Shown here: positions 45,734 to 59,100 of the stretch, one piece after another
Numbering within the stretch: the stretch's first letter is position 1
Layout of the letters: every line of letters starts with the position of its first letter
DNA from: Mortierella sp. BCC40632
Taxonomy: Eukaryota > Mortierellomycota > Mortierellomycetes > Mortierellales > Mortierellaceae
Direction of reading: 5' to 3'
Length of the DNA: 64,000 nucleotides
Assembly: GCA_011634665.1 (NCBI GenBank)
Contig: WAEK01000024.1
Span: 385,001 to 449,000 of the forward strand
Position numbers and translations under genes: made by a program
Notes under the pieces: model-generated
The model's database searches: none
What the model was told of the DNA's origin: nothing
What the model saw: only the letters and a program-made list of their open reading frames with translations

Positions 45734-47554
45734 ATGAAAGGACTCGCGTACAGTGTTACCAAGACCTACACCAGCCAGCAGAATCCATTCCAATACGGAA
45801 TCCATCGATGGGCCTCAATCTTGACCTCTGTCCCACGTTGTCATGGATCAGCTAATTCTCGATTCTCGATCACTCAACGGTCTTTTGCAACCGCTGGGAC
45901 ACATGAGCGAATGACACGACGCGTTCGGCTTGTACCTCGAGCCAGCTTCCAAGCGACCACGCCAACTACTTGGATCGTCTCATCAGGTTCAATAAGTGCC
46001 GATAAGGAAGCCATAGCCCTCGCCAAAGGCCTCTCCCTCCCTTGGTCTATTAAGCGAGTACAGTGGCGTCCAAGCTTAGCGTGGCTCCCGACCGCTTTCA
46101 AAAAGTTGATCATGGATTACCACCACGTCGTCAACCGAAAACAAACCAAAAAGTTGCCATGGTTCCTCCAAGGCGATAGCCTCTCTGAACCTTACCCAAG
46201 CTTTGTCGTTGGTGCAGGGCTTAATGCAGTCCCAGGACTACTCCATACCTCGAGGATGAGTGGCAAAGCATCCTTCTCTGGTAAGCTTAAAGATATTGTA
46301 AGTAACTTGCTATTGCATTGAGCGATTGGCAGGATGATGTTGACGCAAATATCTACTTCCTAATCTCTTCGCGCTTAGCATATATTCATTTCCCCAATCT
46401 ACCATTTGTCCATTTCGATCAAGTGTTTTTACAAAGACACGAGGTGGTAGTCCAACTTGGTAAGATCTATCTCTTCACCTCTTCGCGTTTATGACATATC
46501 TTCTAATGCGGAGTGTTATTATTCTAACGTAGTGTCATTTCAATTGCCCAAAATAGGTGGCCTTGGGATCATGAAAGATCAGAAGAACTACTTTAGGATC
46601 AACTCCACTCTCAACACAACTACCCCGAAACTCTTGGAGCAAGCAAGAACCTACGCTCAGGAAAATAACCTTATCCCAAAATCTTACTTTCGTCGATCTC
46701 CCTCATCACCAATTGTGACAGTGCTGATTGGAGGACCAAATGATGAGTGCTCTCACAATACGGACAGAATGGTCAACAGACTTGCTAGGTTGCTTGATGT
46801 TCAAAACTGTAGAGTGCTGCTCACATACTCTCAGAGAACAGCCAATAACACGCGTCAAGCTATTTCACAACTCCAGGAACGAATCCAGGACTTGGACAGA
46901 CTTTTTGTTTATGACCCAATGGTCACCGTAATGGCCTCGCCAGCTTCTAATGACTCGGATCCAAAAAAGGCTTCTTCTCTGTCTTCGCCACCTGCTCCAG
47001 GACCAAAAGACTTGTTAGGATTTAGAGGTGAACACAATCCCTACGAGGCAATGCTGGCTTTGGCTGATAAGATTGTCGTTTCCGCAGACTCGGTTGCCAT
47101 GACCAATGAAGCTCTTGCAACAGGGTAAGGAGCCAGTATTCCCTCCATTGCATTTTAATGGAGTCTCTAGGATTTTCTTTTTTTCTTTTTTAATTATTAT
47201 TAACAAACCTTGGAAATCAGCAAACCGGTGTATGTTCTAGGCGGAGAGCTTGCCCGCGGGAAACTCAAAGTATTCCATCGGTATTTAGCCGATGGTCGAC
47301 TCACCCGTGCGTTCCGTCCTGGCCGAGTCCCGATCGTCCATGAATCTGTTAGAACCGGTGCCGATCCCTCCGAAAATGAGGTAGAGCCATCTGATCCTCT
47401 CAGTTACCCGGGAACCCTGCTACCATGGAACCGATCTCTTGAGGGTAAAGGCCCGACGGAGTCCAAGAAAATTGCAGAACGTCTTCAGATCTTGAGAGAG
47501 GCGAGAGTCTCTGGTCGTCGTGCTCCTGATCATATCACGGATGCTACTTCCTAA
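45734..47554 (+). CDS. Mitochondrial fission ELM1-like protein (DUF1022 family)
   Basis: Four exons: 45734-46280, 46379-46459, 46557-47124, 47221-47554; about 509 residues. All junctions are GT-AG and in frame. The N-terminal 65 residues are Ser/Thr/Arg/Gln-rich like a mitochondrial presequence. ELM1-domain features are WIVSSGS near residue 80, IHFPNLPFVHFDQV with RHEVV across exon 2, VTVLIGGPN, and the C-terminal IVVSADSVAMTNEALATGKP. In plants ELM1 recruits dynamin to mitochondria; the bacterial and fungal relatives resemble glycosyltransferase-like proteins of unknown activity. A 35-bp intron alternative at 46298-46332 is also frame-compatible but less likely. Upstream it shares a 176-bp promoter region with pyroglutamyl peptidase. 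Confidence 0.85.
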
Positions 47555-48145
47555 GTCGCACTTTTCATTACGCCTACATTATCGATCAATTCTTACAACG
47601 CTTCATGGAGATACTTGATGGCCTTTTTATTTCAAAGGTCCACTTTTTTTTTTGTATTTCTACACAACTGAGGAGGAAGCTCACTAGCCCAAACCTTCTC
47701 AAAGCTGACAGAGTCATAAATGGTGTAGCAGGAAATGTATTCAGATTGCACTCACCGACTTTGAGAGTTTTAGTCAATAAATACTGAGGAGAGGGGGGAG
47801 GGGGCATTGTCTGAATCGCCTCATAAGAAAATAAGGTCTTTCTATCCGACTTTGTGAGCTGCTTTGCACCTTTTGGCTCATAGTTTTTTTCTTCCGATCC
47901 CGCTTTTCTGGTCATCTGGCAAGAGTGATCAATAGTAAGGTTGCATCATTCTATGACCAAGGTTTCAACAAAATATACAAATAAGTAATTAAATAAATAT
48001 CTAGCGAAGCAATAACTGAAGAATGGAGTGAGCGTTTGCTTGACGAACACAAAAATCAACCTCTTTACTAAGTAAGGGAAGGGAGGAGTAAAGTCTAAAG
48101 CCTTTCATGTAGCGTTGTACCTACCCAAGGTAGTTTTCTTTTTCT
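47555..48145. other. Convergent spacer, no gene seen
   Basis: Between the ELM1-like (+) and Fyv7 (-) stops. AATAAA at about 47776 may end the ELM1-like transcript. No gene supported. Confidence 0.5.
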
Positions 48146-49485
48146 TTAAGATTGAGACTTTCCAGCACCCTTCTTTTGTGATTGACGATTCTTGCCCCAT
48201 TGCAAGGACGCAGCGCGGGTCTTGTTCTCCTTGACATCCTCCTTGATCTTGCCAAGCATCATCTTAATTTGATTGGCCATGAGAGGCTGTCCTTTTGGTG
48301 TCCTTTGCCGCATCTTTTGGGTAGTTTTCAAACGCTTGGCATAGTATGCATCCCGACCTTTCTTGGCTTCTGCTCTTTCCTTTTGAGAGCGCTACAAGAT
48401 TAAGACAAACGATATTGCGTCGTTAAGCTACTTCATCTTCCTTGGTTTTCCGAACTTCATACTGGCTGCATAGTCCAGAGTCTGTGATTGAATGGCAGGC
48501 ATAGATTGGCGTCCCGTCACTGATAGTCTCTCGGAAAACTTACTTCACGAGCCTCTTGAATAGCCTTCTTTTCTCGTTCCCGTTTTTCAATAGCATCCTT
48601 GAAAGGATTTGGCTTGTGAGCACGCTTAAATGGTTGGTCATTCTGTTTCTCTGCCTTAGTGTTCTTCTTGCCCTTGCCTTTTTTAGGAGCATGATCTTCC
48701 TCGTCGCTTTCCGCCGACTCGTTACTATCACCTTCTTCCATTTGATCATCGCTATCCTCGTGGTTGTCCTTGTCACTACCACTTTCGGAGTGATCGTGTG
48801 TATTTTGCCCATCTCCGCTTTCTGTATCATTGTAGGCAACTACATTGCCTTTGTCATCGATTGTTTTTTCCCCAAAGATCTAAACACATACACACAAAGA
48901 CATTTTGATTAGTAAAAGTTCCTGGTTATAAATCTAGTGCATGCTAGGAAGTTGATTTTTAACGAGGGAAGTAGGAGTGGAGCGAACCTTTTTGTAAAAC
49001 TCTGGAGTGCTGTCTGCTTCCTGTTTCAGAGCCTTTGCATAGTCCTTCTTGACCTTGGCGTTATGGATCAGTTTGGCTTTAAGCTTTTTGGCTGCATACA
49101 TGATAGAATCCCCGTACCAAAAGAGGGTTACTTGGTCAGTGTCTGAAAAAAAAGGCAGGTCTGTGTTCTGACACGCTATGAGAGAAAGGGGTAGCCCCTC
49201 AAAATACAAGCATTTTTTCTTTTCTTTTCATTTTTTACCATGTCCACGGTATGCTTCGGAGCCCATGTGGGCCCTCGCCATGGGATTGAAACCCTTTTTC
49301 TTCATCTTGTCGCCGGATCCTGACTCTGACTCATCTTTGTTCTTGTATTGAGTATTGTAGTCATTGGACATGCGTTTTGCAGTCTTTGAACCATCTGTCT
49401 TACGATCTCGCCGAGGGCCTGGGCCACCACGTCCGCCTTGACGCCTAGTCAGCGAATCTCTAGGGAGTCCCATGTCCTTGACCAT
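48146..49485 (-). CDS. FYV7: rRNA-processing protein Fyv7/TAP26 (CCDC59) family
   Basis: Four exons: 49485-49239, 49142-48988, 48879-48544, 48391-48146; about 327 residues. Fyv7 is a nucleolar factor for maturation of the small ribosomal subunit. The C-terminal signature is present: RLKTTQKMRQRTPKGQPLM followed by an amphipathic helix (QIKMMLGKIKEDV). The rest is basic and acidic low-complexity: Arg/Gly-rich N-terminus, a Lys-rich coiled stretch (AAKKLKAKLIHNAKVKKDYA) and an Asp/Glu/Ser-rich middle. Donor of intron 2 is weak (gttcgc) but frame-correct. The protein is longer than yeast Fyv7 because of the acidic insert. Confidence 0.8.
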
Positions 49486-49900
49486 TATGAATGTGCGCTC
49501 AATGCAATGTTGAAGTGGAAGGACTGTGTAGCCATTGGCCCCTCATAAACCATTTAAAAATATTTTGGTGGCTTCTCCCAAAACGCCTTTTTTTTTTGTT
49601 AGGTTGGCATTCCGTGGCTGAAAAGTCCAATACGATGATCAACGCGGACCCTGAATCTGAAGGAGTGAAAGTCGCGACGAGCACATCCAGATAAATTTGA
49701 GAAGCTACTCCAAGAATACTTGCATGACAATTAAGCGGGTGCTTTTATGCTTTAGACTATTCTATAAGTAGGAGGAAAGGAAACGAAGGGGAGAAAAGTC
49801 AAAATGGTCCGATTGGACAAGAAACAGGAACTGAAAAAGGTGATCTACATGTAGTCAGCGCAGCATGATCAATATTTTCTTCTTCTTCTTCTATGCTACG
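49486..49900. other. Spacer between Fyv7 and the giant ASH-domain gene
   Basis: Both genes are on the minus strand, so this holds the Fyv7 promoter and the giant gene's 3' end. A T-run at about 49588. No gene seen. Confidence 0.5.
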
Positions 49901-50101
49901 TTAAGAAGAAATTAGGCTATGGTGAAGCGCCTTCAAAGTCTCAAGCTGTCTCGAATGGTACGGGAAGAACGAAACAAAATAGTCCAAGGCCTCAACCCAC
50001 TTCCGGAGCGACTCAGGCCAAACTCGCACGACCTGGTCGCCATCTTGATGTATTCGGTTCTGAGTCGTGGAGGGCCCATTTGAGCCTTGTTGTTGTTGCT
50101 G

Positions 50102-50132
<31 letters not shown>

Positions 50133-53100
50133 TGCTGTTGCTGCTGTTGCTGTGATTGCCGCTGTGAGTCATCGGACTCGGGACTCAAACTAGTTCCCGA
50201 TGACCCAGTTGCCGTTGCGGCAGCTCCTACCGTGGCCCCTACTCCTAACCCATTCACCCGAGGGTCCCTCAGATAGGCTGGTGACCAAATCTGGAAGATC
50301 CTGTTACTGAGTAGCGAACAAAAGAGGAGCCCGGCCAACTGGAAAAAGTTTTCGCCAGTCTTGATCGTACTGTAATAAACGAGCTGGTCAACCACATAGT
50401 GGTACTGGAACTCAAGGTCGATCAGTTTGCGTTGGGCGTCAAGGGCCTCAGTTGCCTGGAGGTGAGCATGATGCTGATGTGTGGGAGAAGGGACATAGAC
50501 CCCGCCGGCACGTCCAAGCCCAAGCATCCCCGCAACTAGAAGCCCGCTCGGCAAAACCATCGTTGAGGCGGTGGTAGGCATCAAAAGCGAGAGTCCACTA
50601 CCCGCAGCGCCACTATTCATAAGGATCGGAGACGAGCTAGTTGGACTACTGTTGTTGGCCGTAGGAAGTTGTGCGCTGCAGTCTGGTCCCAGTCCAATAT
50701 TGCTGTGCGTATCTACCAAGGCAGATCCAGTGGTATTACCCATATTTACTAGAACAGCATGGGTGTTGAAATCGCTCAAAAAATTGACAACATGTTGCTC
50801 GATCATTCCAAACGCATATGAGCTCTTGTATCCTGATGAAAGTTGGAAGGTAGATACGTTTCCGAAGCTCAACCGAAGCGGAATCCAGTAGTTTTCGAGT
50901 GGCCGCCTACGGTTGTAGATTGTAATATTCTCTTGGACATACTTCTCCTGCAAGATAAAAGGAACATTAAAATAAAGTTAGCGATTTGATCAAAGGTATA
51001 GGGAGATTAGATCAACATCTACAACAAGCTGGTTATGCTACCTTCTTAAAGTTTTCTGCATTTCGAAGGAGAGCCTTCACGTTTGGAACAATGCGAATAA
51101 GATGTTGCCGCAGCCCATCTACCACCTTGTCCAGCTCTGTGTATTCAAGCGTGAAATACATCGTGTCGTTTACAATCTGATACTCCAGAGGAACATTGAG
51201 TAAATTATGAATCCCAAGGATCCTGTAATCATCTTGGAATGTAATTTGCCACTCATCTGAACTTTCTTGTGTCGTAGTTGGCTTTCGCGATAAGCGTGCT
51301 ACATTTCAAAGCAATGCGCAGAGCGTGAGCGACGATCCTTAATCAGTATTAAGAATCTCAAAAGAGAACTGATGATAAAAAGGAAATATAAGTCTTACCA
51401 ACAAATGAGACTGAGTCTTGCCAGTCAACACGAAGGGCCGGGAGGTAGCATTCTGCTGTTAATACAACTACGTGCTGATAATCCTTGACAAGTCGACAGT
51501 TAATGTAAATCTCTATTGTCTTGAGCTCCATCTCATTAGGGTCCCGATAATCGCCGGCATCAAGAGCTGCCTGAATAGCCACAGAGGGCTTTGGAAAAAA
51601 TCTGATGTACACTCGAACGTGATTCTCAGGTGGGACAGTGAGTGTTTTAAAGAGTTTTGCTGATGTCCTTGACGTTGAAAATAGGATCTCTGTTGAATCT
51701 GATGGTGAGAGATTCGATTTGAACTAACAATAAATTAAAAAATAGAGGTGAGTGTTTTTAGTCAATACTACCATTTAGTGAAAATCGAAGACAAAGCGAT
51801 TCATAAATCTGCACAATAATAAGTGAAGGCAATTCATACCGTAAACTCCATGGGAACAGACTCACGGTTATATACAACCATACTCCTGGCTGTATACTCC
51901 GATCCATAGTAGAGATTCTTCATATCAATGGAGGATGAATTCTTGTAGTCGATTCCGTTCACAAACACATCAAAGACCCTATTATTGGCTTCAAGTGCCT
52001 TGGCCGTCCTTCGGATATTCTGACGGGCTACGACCTCCATTGTCACTCGGACCGTCTTTGTGTCAGCAGGGTTGTCGACATTCTCTACCAACAAGTAAGT
52101 CGAATAAACATTTCGAACATTGGTCGAAAAGCTCAGCGTGATGGTGTTCGTTGACGAAGATCCTGACTTGGTTCCTCCTGATAATGGCTCGTATGATGGC
52201 GACTCCAATGTCCCGTCGAAACGACTGACCTTTAGCCAACTCTTATCAAGAGCCGAAATGGTTTTGATCCGATAAGATACCCGATCGAATCCAAGGTTCT
52301 CAAGCACAAGCTTCCGAAGGACATTGGGTGAACCCATATCTTGCTGTCCCAAGTCAAGCTCATAGCGCCCTCCAATAGAGTCGCCAGAGTCCATCCTTTT
52401 ACATCCGCGCAAAGAAATGACAGGCTGTAGTGACCCTGAATCTGTGTCAGCAGATGGTTGTGATGGGAACGTTGGGCCATTCGTGCCAGTTACCATTGGT
52501 TCATCAAGTTTGTTCTGGTGGTGGTGTGGATCAACGCGTTCGTCTTCTGCGAGATGCTTCTTGCCAGGCTTCCTGTGTTCTCGGTTGTCGGATACAATGC
52601 TGATTACCACGCGTTGCTGTTGGCCCATCTTTGAATTCAGGTTTCGAATATACAACTTGATATCCTCGGAAATGATGACATGAGGATCGACTAGCTCTAC
52701 CATGAGCTTCAGCTGTTGGCCAGGTTCAACACTTCCACAATTATTGGCATCGAGAGGCGTAACCTTGATAATCTCCGCTGCAGGGTATTCCATCGGTCCC
52801 TCAAGAGTCAATAGGAAGTCCAGAGGGAAGTATGTCGACAGATTTGTGATAGAAATAAATGCTTGTTGGGCTGCGGTGTTACTGTCGTCATCAAAAGGCT
52901 CTCGGGATGGTAGTGTGTCCGGAATCGATAAATGGTCATTATCACTCTCTCCCTCACTGTCTGATGCCTCTAACAGACTTTTAAACACAATCCTCTGAGT
53001 CGAAAGCGTGAACATCGATCCTTCGACAAGTGTGCCACGGATTGGAATGTCTTCAGTATACCTCATCGCCATTGGTTCATCCTCAGACGTGGCTGATTTG

Positions 53101-56100
53101 GTTACGACCCACAGACTTCCGAACGAAAGACCGTCAGGCGTGCAGAGAGCAGTCGTGTTACTTGGTAGCCTTGAATCCTCCCTTGGGAATGCACGGACAC
53201 GCACCTCGATTGATCCTCTGGGGCTTAATGAGATGTTGCCCCGAAGGGGAGAGTTTGAAAATCGAGAAAGGACCTCCAAGCGAACATACTTCTCAATATC
53301 TGGCGCGAGTGTGGCTCCAATCTCAAACTTGACGTCTTCAGGAGACTTGTTAGTGATGGTAAACCAAGTATCGCATGGTAGTGCGCCTGAGGGCAGTGGG
53401 TGGGTCAGCGGTGGCAGTAATAGCTTTCCTCCTGGAAGTCGATCGAATCCAAGCTCAAACTCGGTCAGGAGAGCGCTGACAGTAAATACCAACACATTCT
53501 CGGGGTTATTAAGGTTGATTACTTGGATGGGGAATGTTCTCCGGCCAATCTCAAAGTTTTCAATCCTCCTAGGGTACAAAACCACACCAATCTTGTCCAG
53601 ATCTTGCGATGAGACAGTCCTTCTTGTGCTGGAGCGCTGATGAGGCTCGGGGGTTTGTGAGGATTCTTCGTCCTCCTCCACCTGAGATATGACAAGCTCC
53701 ATTGAATCCGGAAGTACAACCTCATATTGAAGTGGGACCTCGCTCGAGTTCCTGACTTCAAAAAATATACTCGCCGGTTTCCACGAGTTGTAATGACCGA
53801 CTTTGCCGATATCCGTAGTCAGTGGATGGATCTCGCTGTATGAGACTCCGAATGTAGCTGTAAGACTCAGAACCTTGACAATTTGGTTCTTTAGCCTATT
53901 CATGATCATCAAGTTGCCATTCAAAGTCGCATTTTTTCCACACTGCAGGAGCTCGGTAGCATTTGCATCCAGGTCCGGGGCCGGGCAAGTTACTAGTAAC
54001 TGAACGCTTTGCGATGGATTCACCCGAAGGGCCTTGCCGCAGAACCGGAAACCATCCACAACTTGGGTCTCGTCGTCAAGGAGCAAATCCTCGGTTTCCT
54101 GAGGTGGAGTCTCCAGAGTCCATTGGGCTTCTACACCAGTATCACACAATGGGACAAGCTCCATCGGTGCATCGCTGTCATTTGTGAACTCGACCCACCT
54201 TCCTTCAACGTGCGCTTCGTTCTCGCCAGATGTCGGTTGAAGAGCCACATAAAATCGAGATCCCTCACCTTCCGCTGCGGACTCTTCATGGACATTGACG
54301 TAGACATCTTTCCAAGTAAGGCGCGGAAGACAAAGTCCCTCTCGAGAAGCTCCATGTCGTTCGTCTTGGATTTCTACAGCTTCTTCCATAGCCATTGGAC
54401 ACACATAGCCTGGCCCATGTGCACTTGTTAAGAGGGATTTCGGATCCACAAATAGGCAAACTTTGATCTCGATCTTTTGTGAACAGTTATTCTTGTTGGT
54501 TACCAAGATTGTGTCTGTGAATAGACCAGGCGTCGATACCGTAACGCGGAAGCTAATCCAAATGCGCGAGCGATCCATCTGATCTGACTCTAGCATTTCA
54601 GTTTCATCCCATTCTCTGTCGGTGTCAAGTGAAGCACGATCCTTAGATAAAACGGACTCCGTGTCCCAGCCATCCAGCTTCCCTCCAGCACGATCAAGCA
54701 CGATGCTCCCACACATGGACTCGACATGGAAGTCAAGCGGAAGGCGACTTGAGAGATTATAGAGAGTAAATGAACCATAAATCGGCTTTCCAAGATCTGG
54801 GGTCCAGCCCAGATGGAGCGAGGTATCGGACACGGCGAGGATGGATCTCCCAATCACAGATGTGAACTTTACGGTCTGTGAAGCGACTTGCGTGAGTGAT
54901 TCCTCCTTTGAAGAATCCGCATTGACGTCTTGCTTCGGCTCGGTAGTGGTAACTGAGTCCTCCGGAACGGAGATAGTAAACTTGATGCCTCCGACCAGAG
55001 TTCTACACTCACTATCTCGGTCGCTGCTTTTTGAACCGTGATTGCTTGATACTGCTTTAGCAGGTCGTCGATTGGTATTGCCTCTGAGAACATCGCCTAG
55101 AAGATTCGGCTGAACGGCAACCCAGACAGTAATCATGCTTCGTTTCTTAAGCAGCGTCCTTGACACTTGGCCTTTCTCTGCTTGCTCATCTTGGAAAATG
55201 CCAACTTGTTGTGCAAGATTGGAAGCACAGGCGATGTAGATATCGTCGTCGGTGATATTCTCGATCAGTAACGGTGTCACCTGAGAGTACTTGCGGCCAG
55301 TGTCAACATAACAATGGCCAAGGTCAAGCTGCATAGATTCGTCCAAGGAAGGAAATGCCAAGTATTGCGAACGATGGCAGTAAAGCGTAAACTTGAAGTC
55401 AAATGAAGTCTGTGTCAATGGGTTCACGACACGTAGGGTATCATAGAATCGTCCAACATCTGGGGCTTGATATCCAAAGCTAATCCTCCGGACCTCCTTC
55501 GGCTCAAGGATACCTTCAAGTACATCTTCCTCGAGTTTAACCCGATGTTCAACACCAGGTTGCTCGTCAAGTTCAATTCGGTATGGCTGTGAGCTGTCGG
55601 ATTGGTTAGATAGCTTAAAGTAGAAGGTTCCTAGGTGCCCCTGTTCCAACCTGCCTCCATCAAGTTCGCAAGGTGATATTGCTAGATTTTCGGGGAGCTT
55701 TAGCTCTGAGGTCTGAGTTGATTCGGATATTCCATCTGGTGATCGAGCTGTTGTGTCTTTAGCTGCAGCGTTGTCCTCAGCTGTATCACCGCTTCTTTCT
55801 ACCGGTTCCTTAGGTCGCTCCACTTCCGATTCCGCTAGGTGGGATGCTTCGTTCAGATCAGGAATATTTTTAAGAGACGATATCCTGCAATCAGCCGAAG
55901 AGAAGAAAGTGATATCTCTATAAACATCCCGATTCTTGTGCTCATGAACAAAGATTTTGCCCTGGAGTCGCAAATGCCCTAAATCTGATACATTCGTCTC
56001 CAAAGATGTCGGGTCCTGTATAGGAGTAAAGTACGCAGTGACGGATTTCGTTTTGCCTCCCTCGAGCGTGAAGACAATGGAGTGGTCTGTCTTCTTGAAC

Positions 56101-59100
56101 TTTGGTGCCTCTTTTGATGTGGGTGTTGAGACAGCCGTTGATGTAGGCGTTGAGTTGGCCGTGCCCTTGGCTGACGAATCTGCCAGAAGGGAGGCAGTCT
56201 GATCCAGTCTGTCGATCTCTTGAATTTTGTCTGCTGTTAGAGGGGTCTCGGCATCTAAAAGGTGAGTTAAAGAGATCTGTTAATTCTACTTCTTGGTTCC
56301 TAATACGACTTAGCCTTCTGAGGAAGAGACGTGTTGCTGAAACAATAGTAACGAAGTTACCTGCAATCTTAGCCTCTTCCTTCTCCTCTACTCCGCCTTT
56401 ACGGAGCAAACTGAGGCGGGCAGTGACCTTTAAAACCTTGTCGTGTCGGCCTTTCCGCTTGGCGATCTTGAGCTTTTGTTCCAATATTTCAATCTCGTCC
56501 TCCATTTCCTTGGTGACAATCGCTTTGCCAGCCTCATCCTCCAATGTAAACTCGATCTGTCCACCAACTGGGGCCTCTGTTGAAAGCAAGGTCATTTCAT
56601 GGGGATCCACTCTGACCTCAAATGATCTAGATTGTTTTGTCGAGTTGGTAATAACAATCCGCTGCGGCTCTGATTTCTTGCCAATCGAGGTGGGCCCAAA
56701 ATCCAGTTCGGATACTTCAATGGAAAAATGCTCGGGTTTCCGGATGTTAGCTTTGACATTGAGAATGCGACTGCTATCCGGATCCTGGATATTCTCAATT
56801 GCAAGTTTCTCGTGATACTGTCCTGACATTGATGGCTCAAAGATAAAGTCAACTTCCTTTTTACTATACCCGCGTACAACGCCGCTCTTGCCCGTGCCAA
56901 GAACAATATCTCCTGAGGCTATGGAGCCTGATTTTCGGATGTGATATAACAGGGGTTCTTTGCTCCGATTCTGGATGACAATCGTTTTTGTTCGCTTCTC
57001 GCCCTTCTCCATTGTCCCGAAGTTGATATTGTTTTGTCCTAGGTCCATTATACTCCTGACTAGTGACGACCGGACCATAATCTCACGCAATGGTATCTGG
57101 CTAACATCGTTATTCAGGAGAGCATGAAACTGAGGATTATTCTTGACAGCCGCTTGGTCAAAATCGACTAAGCGAAGAAATATCCGGGCATCCTGTTTTT
57201 TTGGAATTCCTTTGATGTGGTCGCGGAAAGTGGACGATGGTGTGAATAAGATAAATAGCTGATGTTCCGTCTCCGGGGGTACACTGACAAGAGATACGGG
57301 AGCAAGCTCTCCTGTTGCAATGGCGTTTTGAAGTTCCCTTGCGAGCTTCATTCTGTCCTTGACATATCGTTCTTCGTCTGCTGCTTTGTAAAACAGCATT
57401 GACCCTCCAGCAATAGAACTGGCATCCAATGTCGCCAACACGTTGTCTAGCGGGCGACCACTAAGGAAATGGCTTTCTGGCTGTGCCGAATCCGCGGATT
57501 TCTGATTTGTTGTTTCTGTTGATTGTAATTTGAGATCTTGAAAGCGAGAGTTTTGAGTCACGCCGGTCTCTGTACGCTTCGCTCCTGCATCGGCACCTCC
57601 GCCTCCAGTAGATGGCTGCCCGGTTGTCTGGGATCTTGGGGATCGAGAGGAATCAGTGAAGCTTGAAGATGAAGACTTTCCGGATTTTTCAGCTGTTGAA
57701 GGCTTTTGGGGGGCTGGAGGCTCCAAAAGTTCTCTCATTGTTGGTACTCGTCGTAGAACTTTCTTTTTCTCGCGTTGCTTGCTGGTCGCCAAGTCCAAGA
57801 AATTCGCAGGGACTGCACCTACTGTGTGCGACATATCTCCGTGAAATAGAATGGCTTTCGCCCTCAGTGCTAACGTGGATGCTAACGATGCCCCGCCAAT
57901 TACAACTGGGGTGCTGGCTTCAGAAGGAGTGGATGAGGAATACTCTCGATTATCATAGCGCCTCTTTTGCATCATCGACTTGCTTCCATCGACAGCACTT
58001 GTTACTCCTTGATCGCCAAGAGTTGGTGATGCTAAGCCCAGAGTGAGAAATTAGATCAAATCAGTAGGCGAAGTGAAGATTCACGGGGTTCTAAAACTTC
58101 TTTCAAATGTACTTACACCCTCTGCTTAGTGTGATGCCTCGTTCAATGCCTCCGCTTCCAAATTCATCTGGTGCAAGATCATGGCTCCCGCTCAAAATAC
58201 CGCTGACTTTGCTAAGATTCAAGTAACTCTGATGATCCTTGGCACGCTCATAGACTGTGAGCTCCCCGGAAAGGCTTGTTGTGATCTCCAGTGTAAGCCA
58301 GTTCCTAGTAAAGTTCGAGATGGTGATCATCCGCAGTCCTATTCCTCCAACAACGACATTCCCGAAATCAAGGAAATTTGATCCTCCAGGGAAGAGGACC
58401 CTGTAGAAAAGCGAGTGAAAGGTCACCCTATTCTTGTCGATGTTGGTAGATCGCACTTCGATGATCTGGTCATTGGCTCGGTTACTCAAATTGAGCAAAG
58501 TCAACTGCTTGCGATACTCAGGATTAACCTTGCGAGGGAATATATCTAGTCGAAGTTCCGTGGAAGACTTTGGTGCGATGGTGATGGCACCTGTTGGAGT
58601 ACAGTGGAGTACTTTACTTTGAAAATCCAGCTGAACAACTGCCGGGATCTCAGACTGGTTCACAAGTTTGATATGTTGTGATTTCGCGTAGCCCACATCT
58701 GTGTCGCCGAAGTCTACTGCTCGTGGTTCAACAGTAACGAATGAGGTACACGCTCTTGCCTTGCATTGAATGATCTTTCGATCCTTTTGCGCGTTCTCTG
58801 AAAATGGGACTGCTGAATTAATACCACCCCAGGGTGCGTAGGACACAATGATTCGAAATGATTTGCGAACCAGTTTCCCAGCTTGGAAGTCATCAAATGA
58901 AGTATCCAGTGCAGGACGATACGAAACAACAACAGTTCTCTCCTTTCCAGGCTTGAGAAAGAGCTCTTCGATACGGGTTGTCGACTGATTCCCTCTTGAA
59001 GGGGATTTTGGTCCAAGTGCTTGCGCCTGGGCAAGTTCTTTCTCGCGCTGAGCTCCGGTAAAAGATATGGAGCGTAGACTATTACGTTTCTTGTAGCTGG

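Noticed and set aside
46298..46332. 35-bp intron in the ELM1-like gene
   Set aside because: Frame-compatible, but a normal 98-bp intron (46281-46378, gtaagc...cttag) also keeps frame and joins directly to the conserved IHFPNLPF segment; 35 bp would be unusually short.
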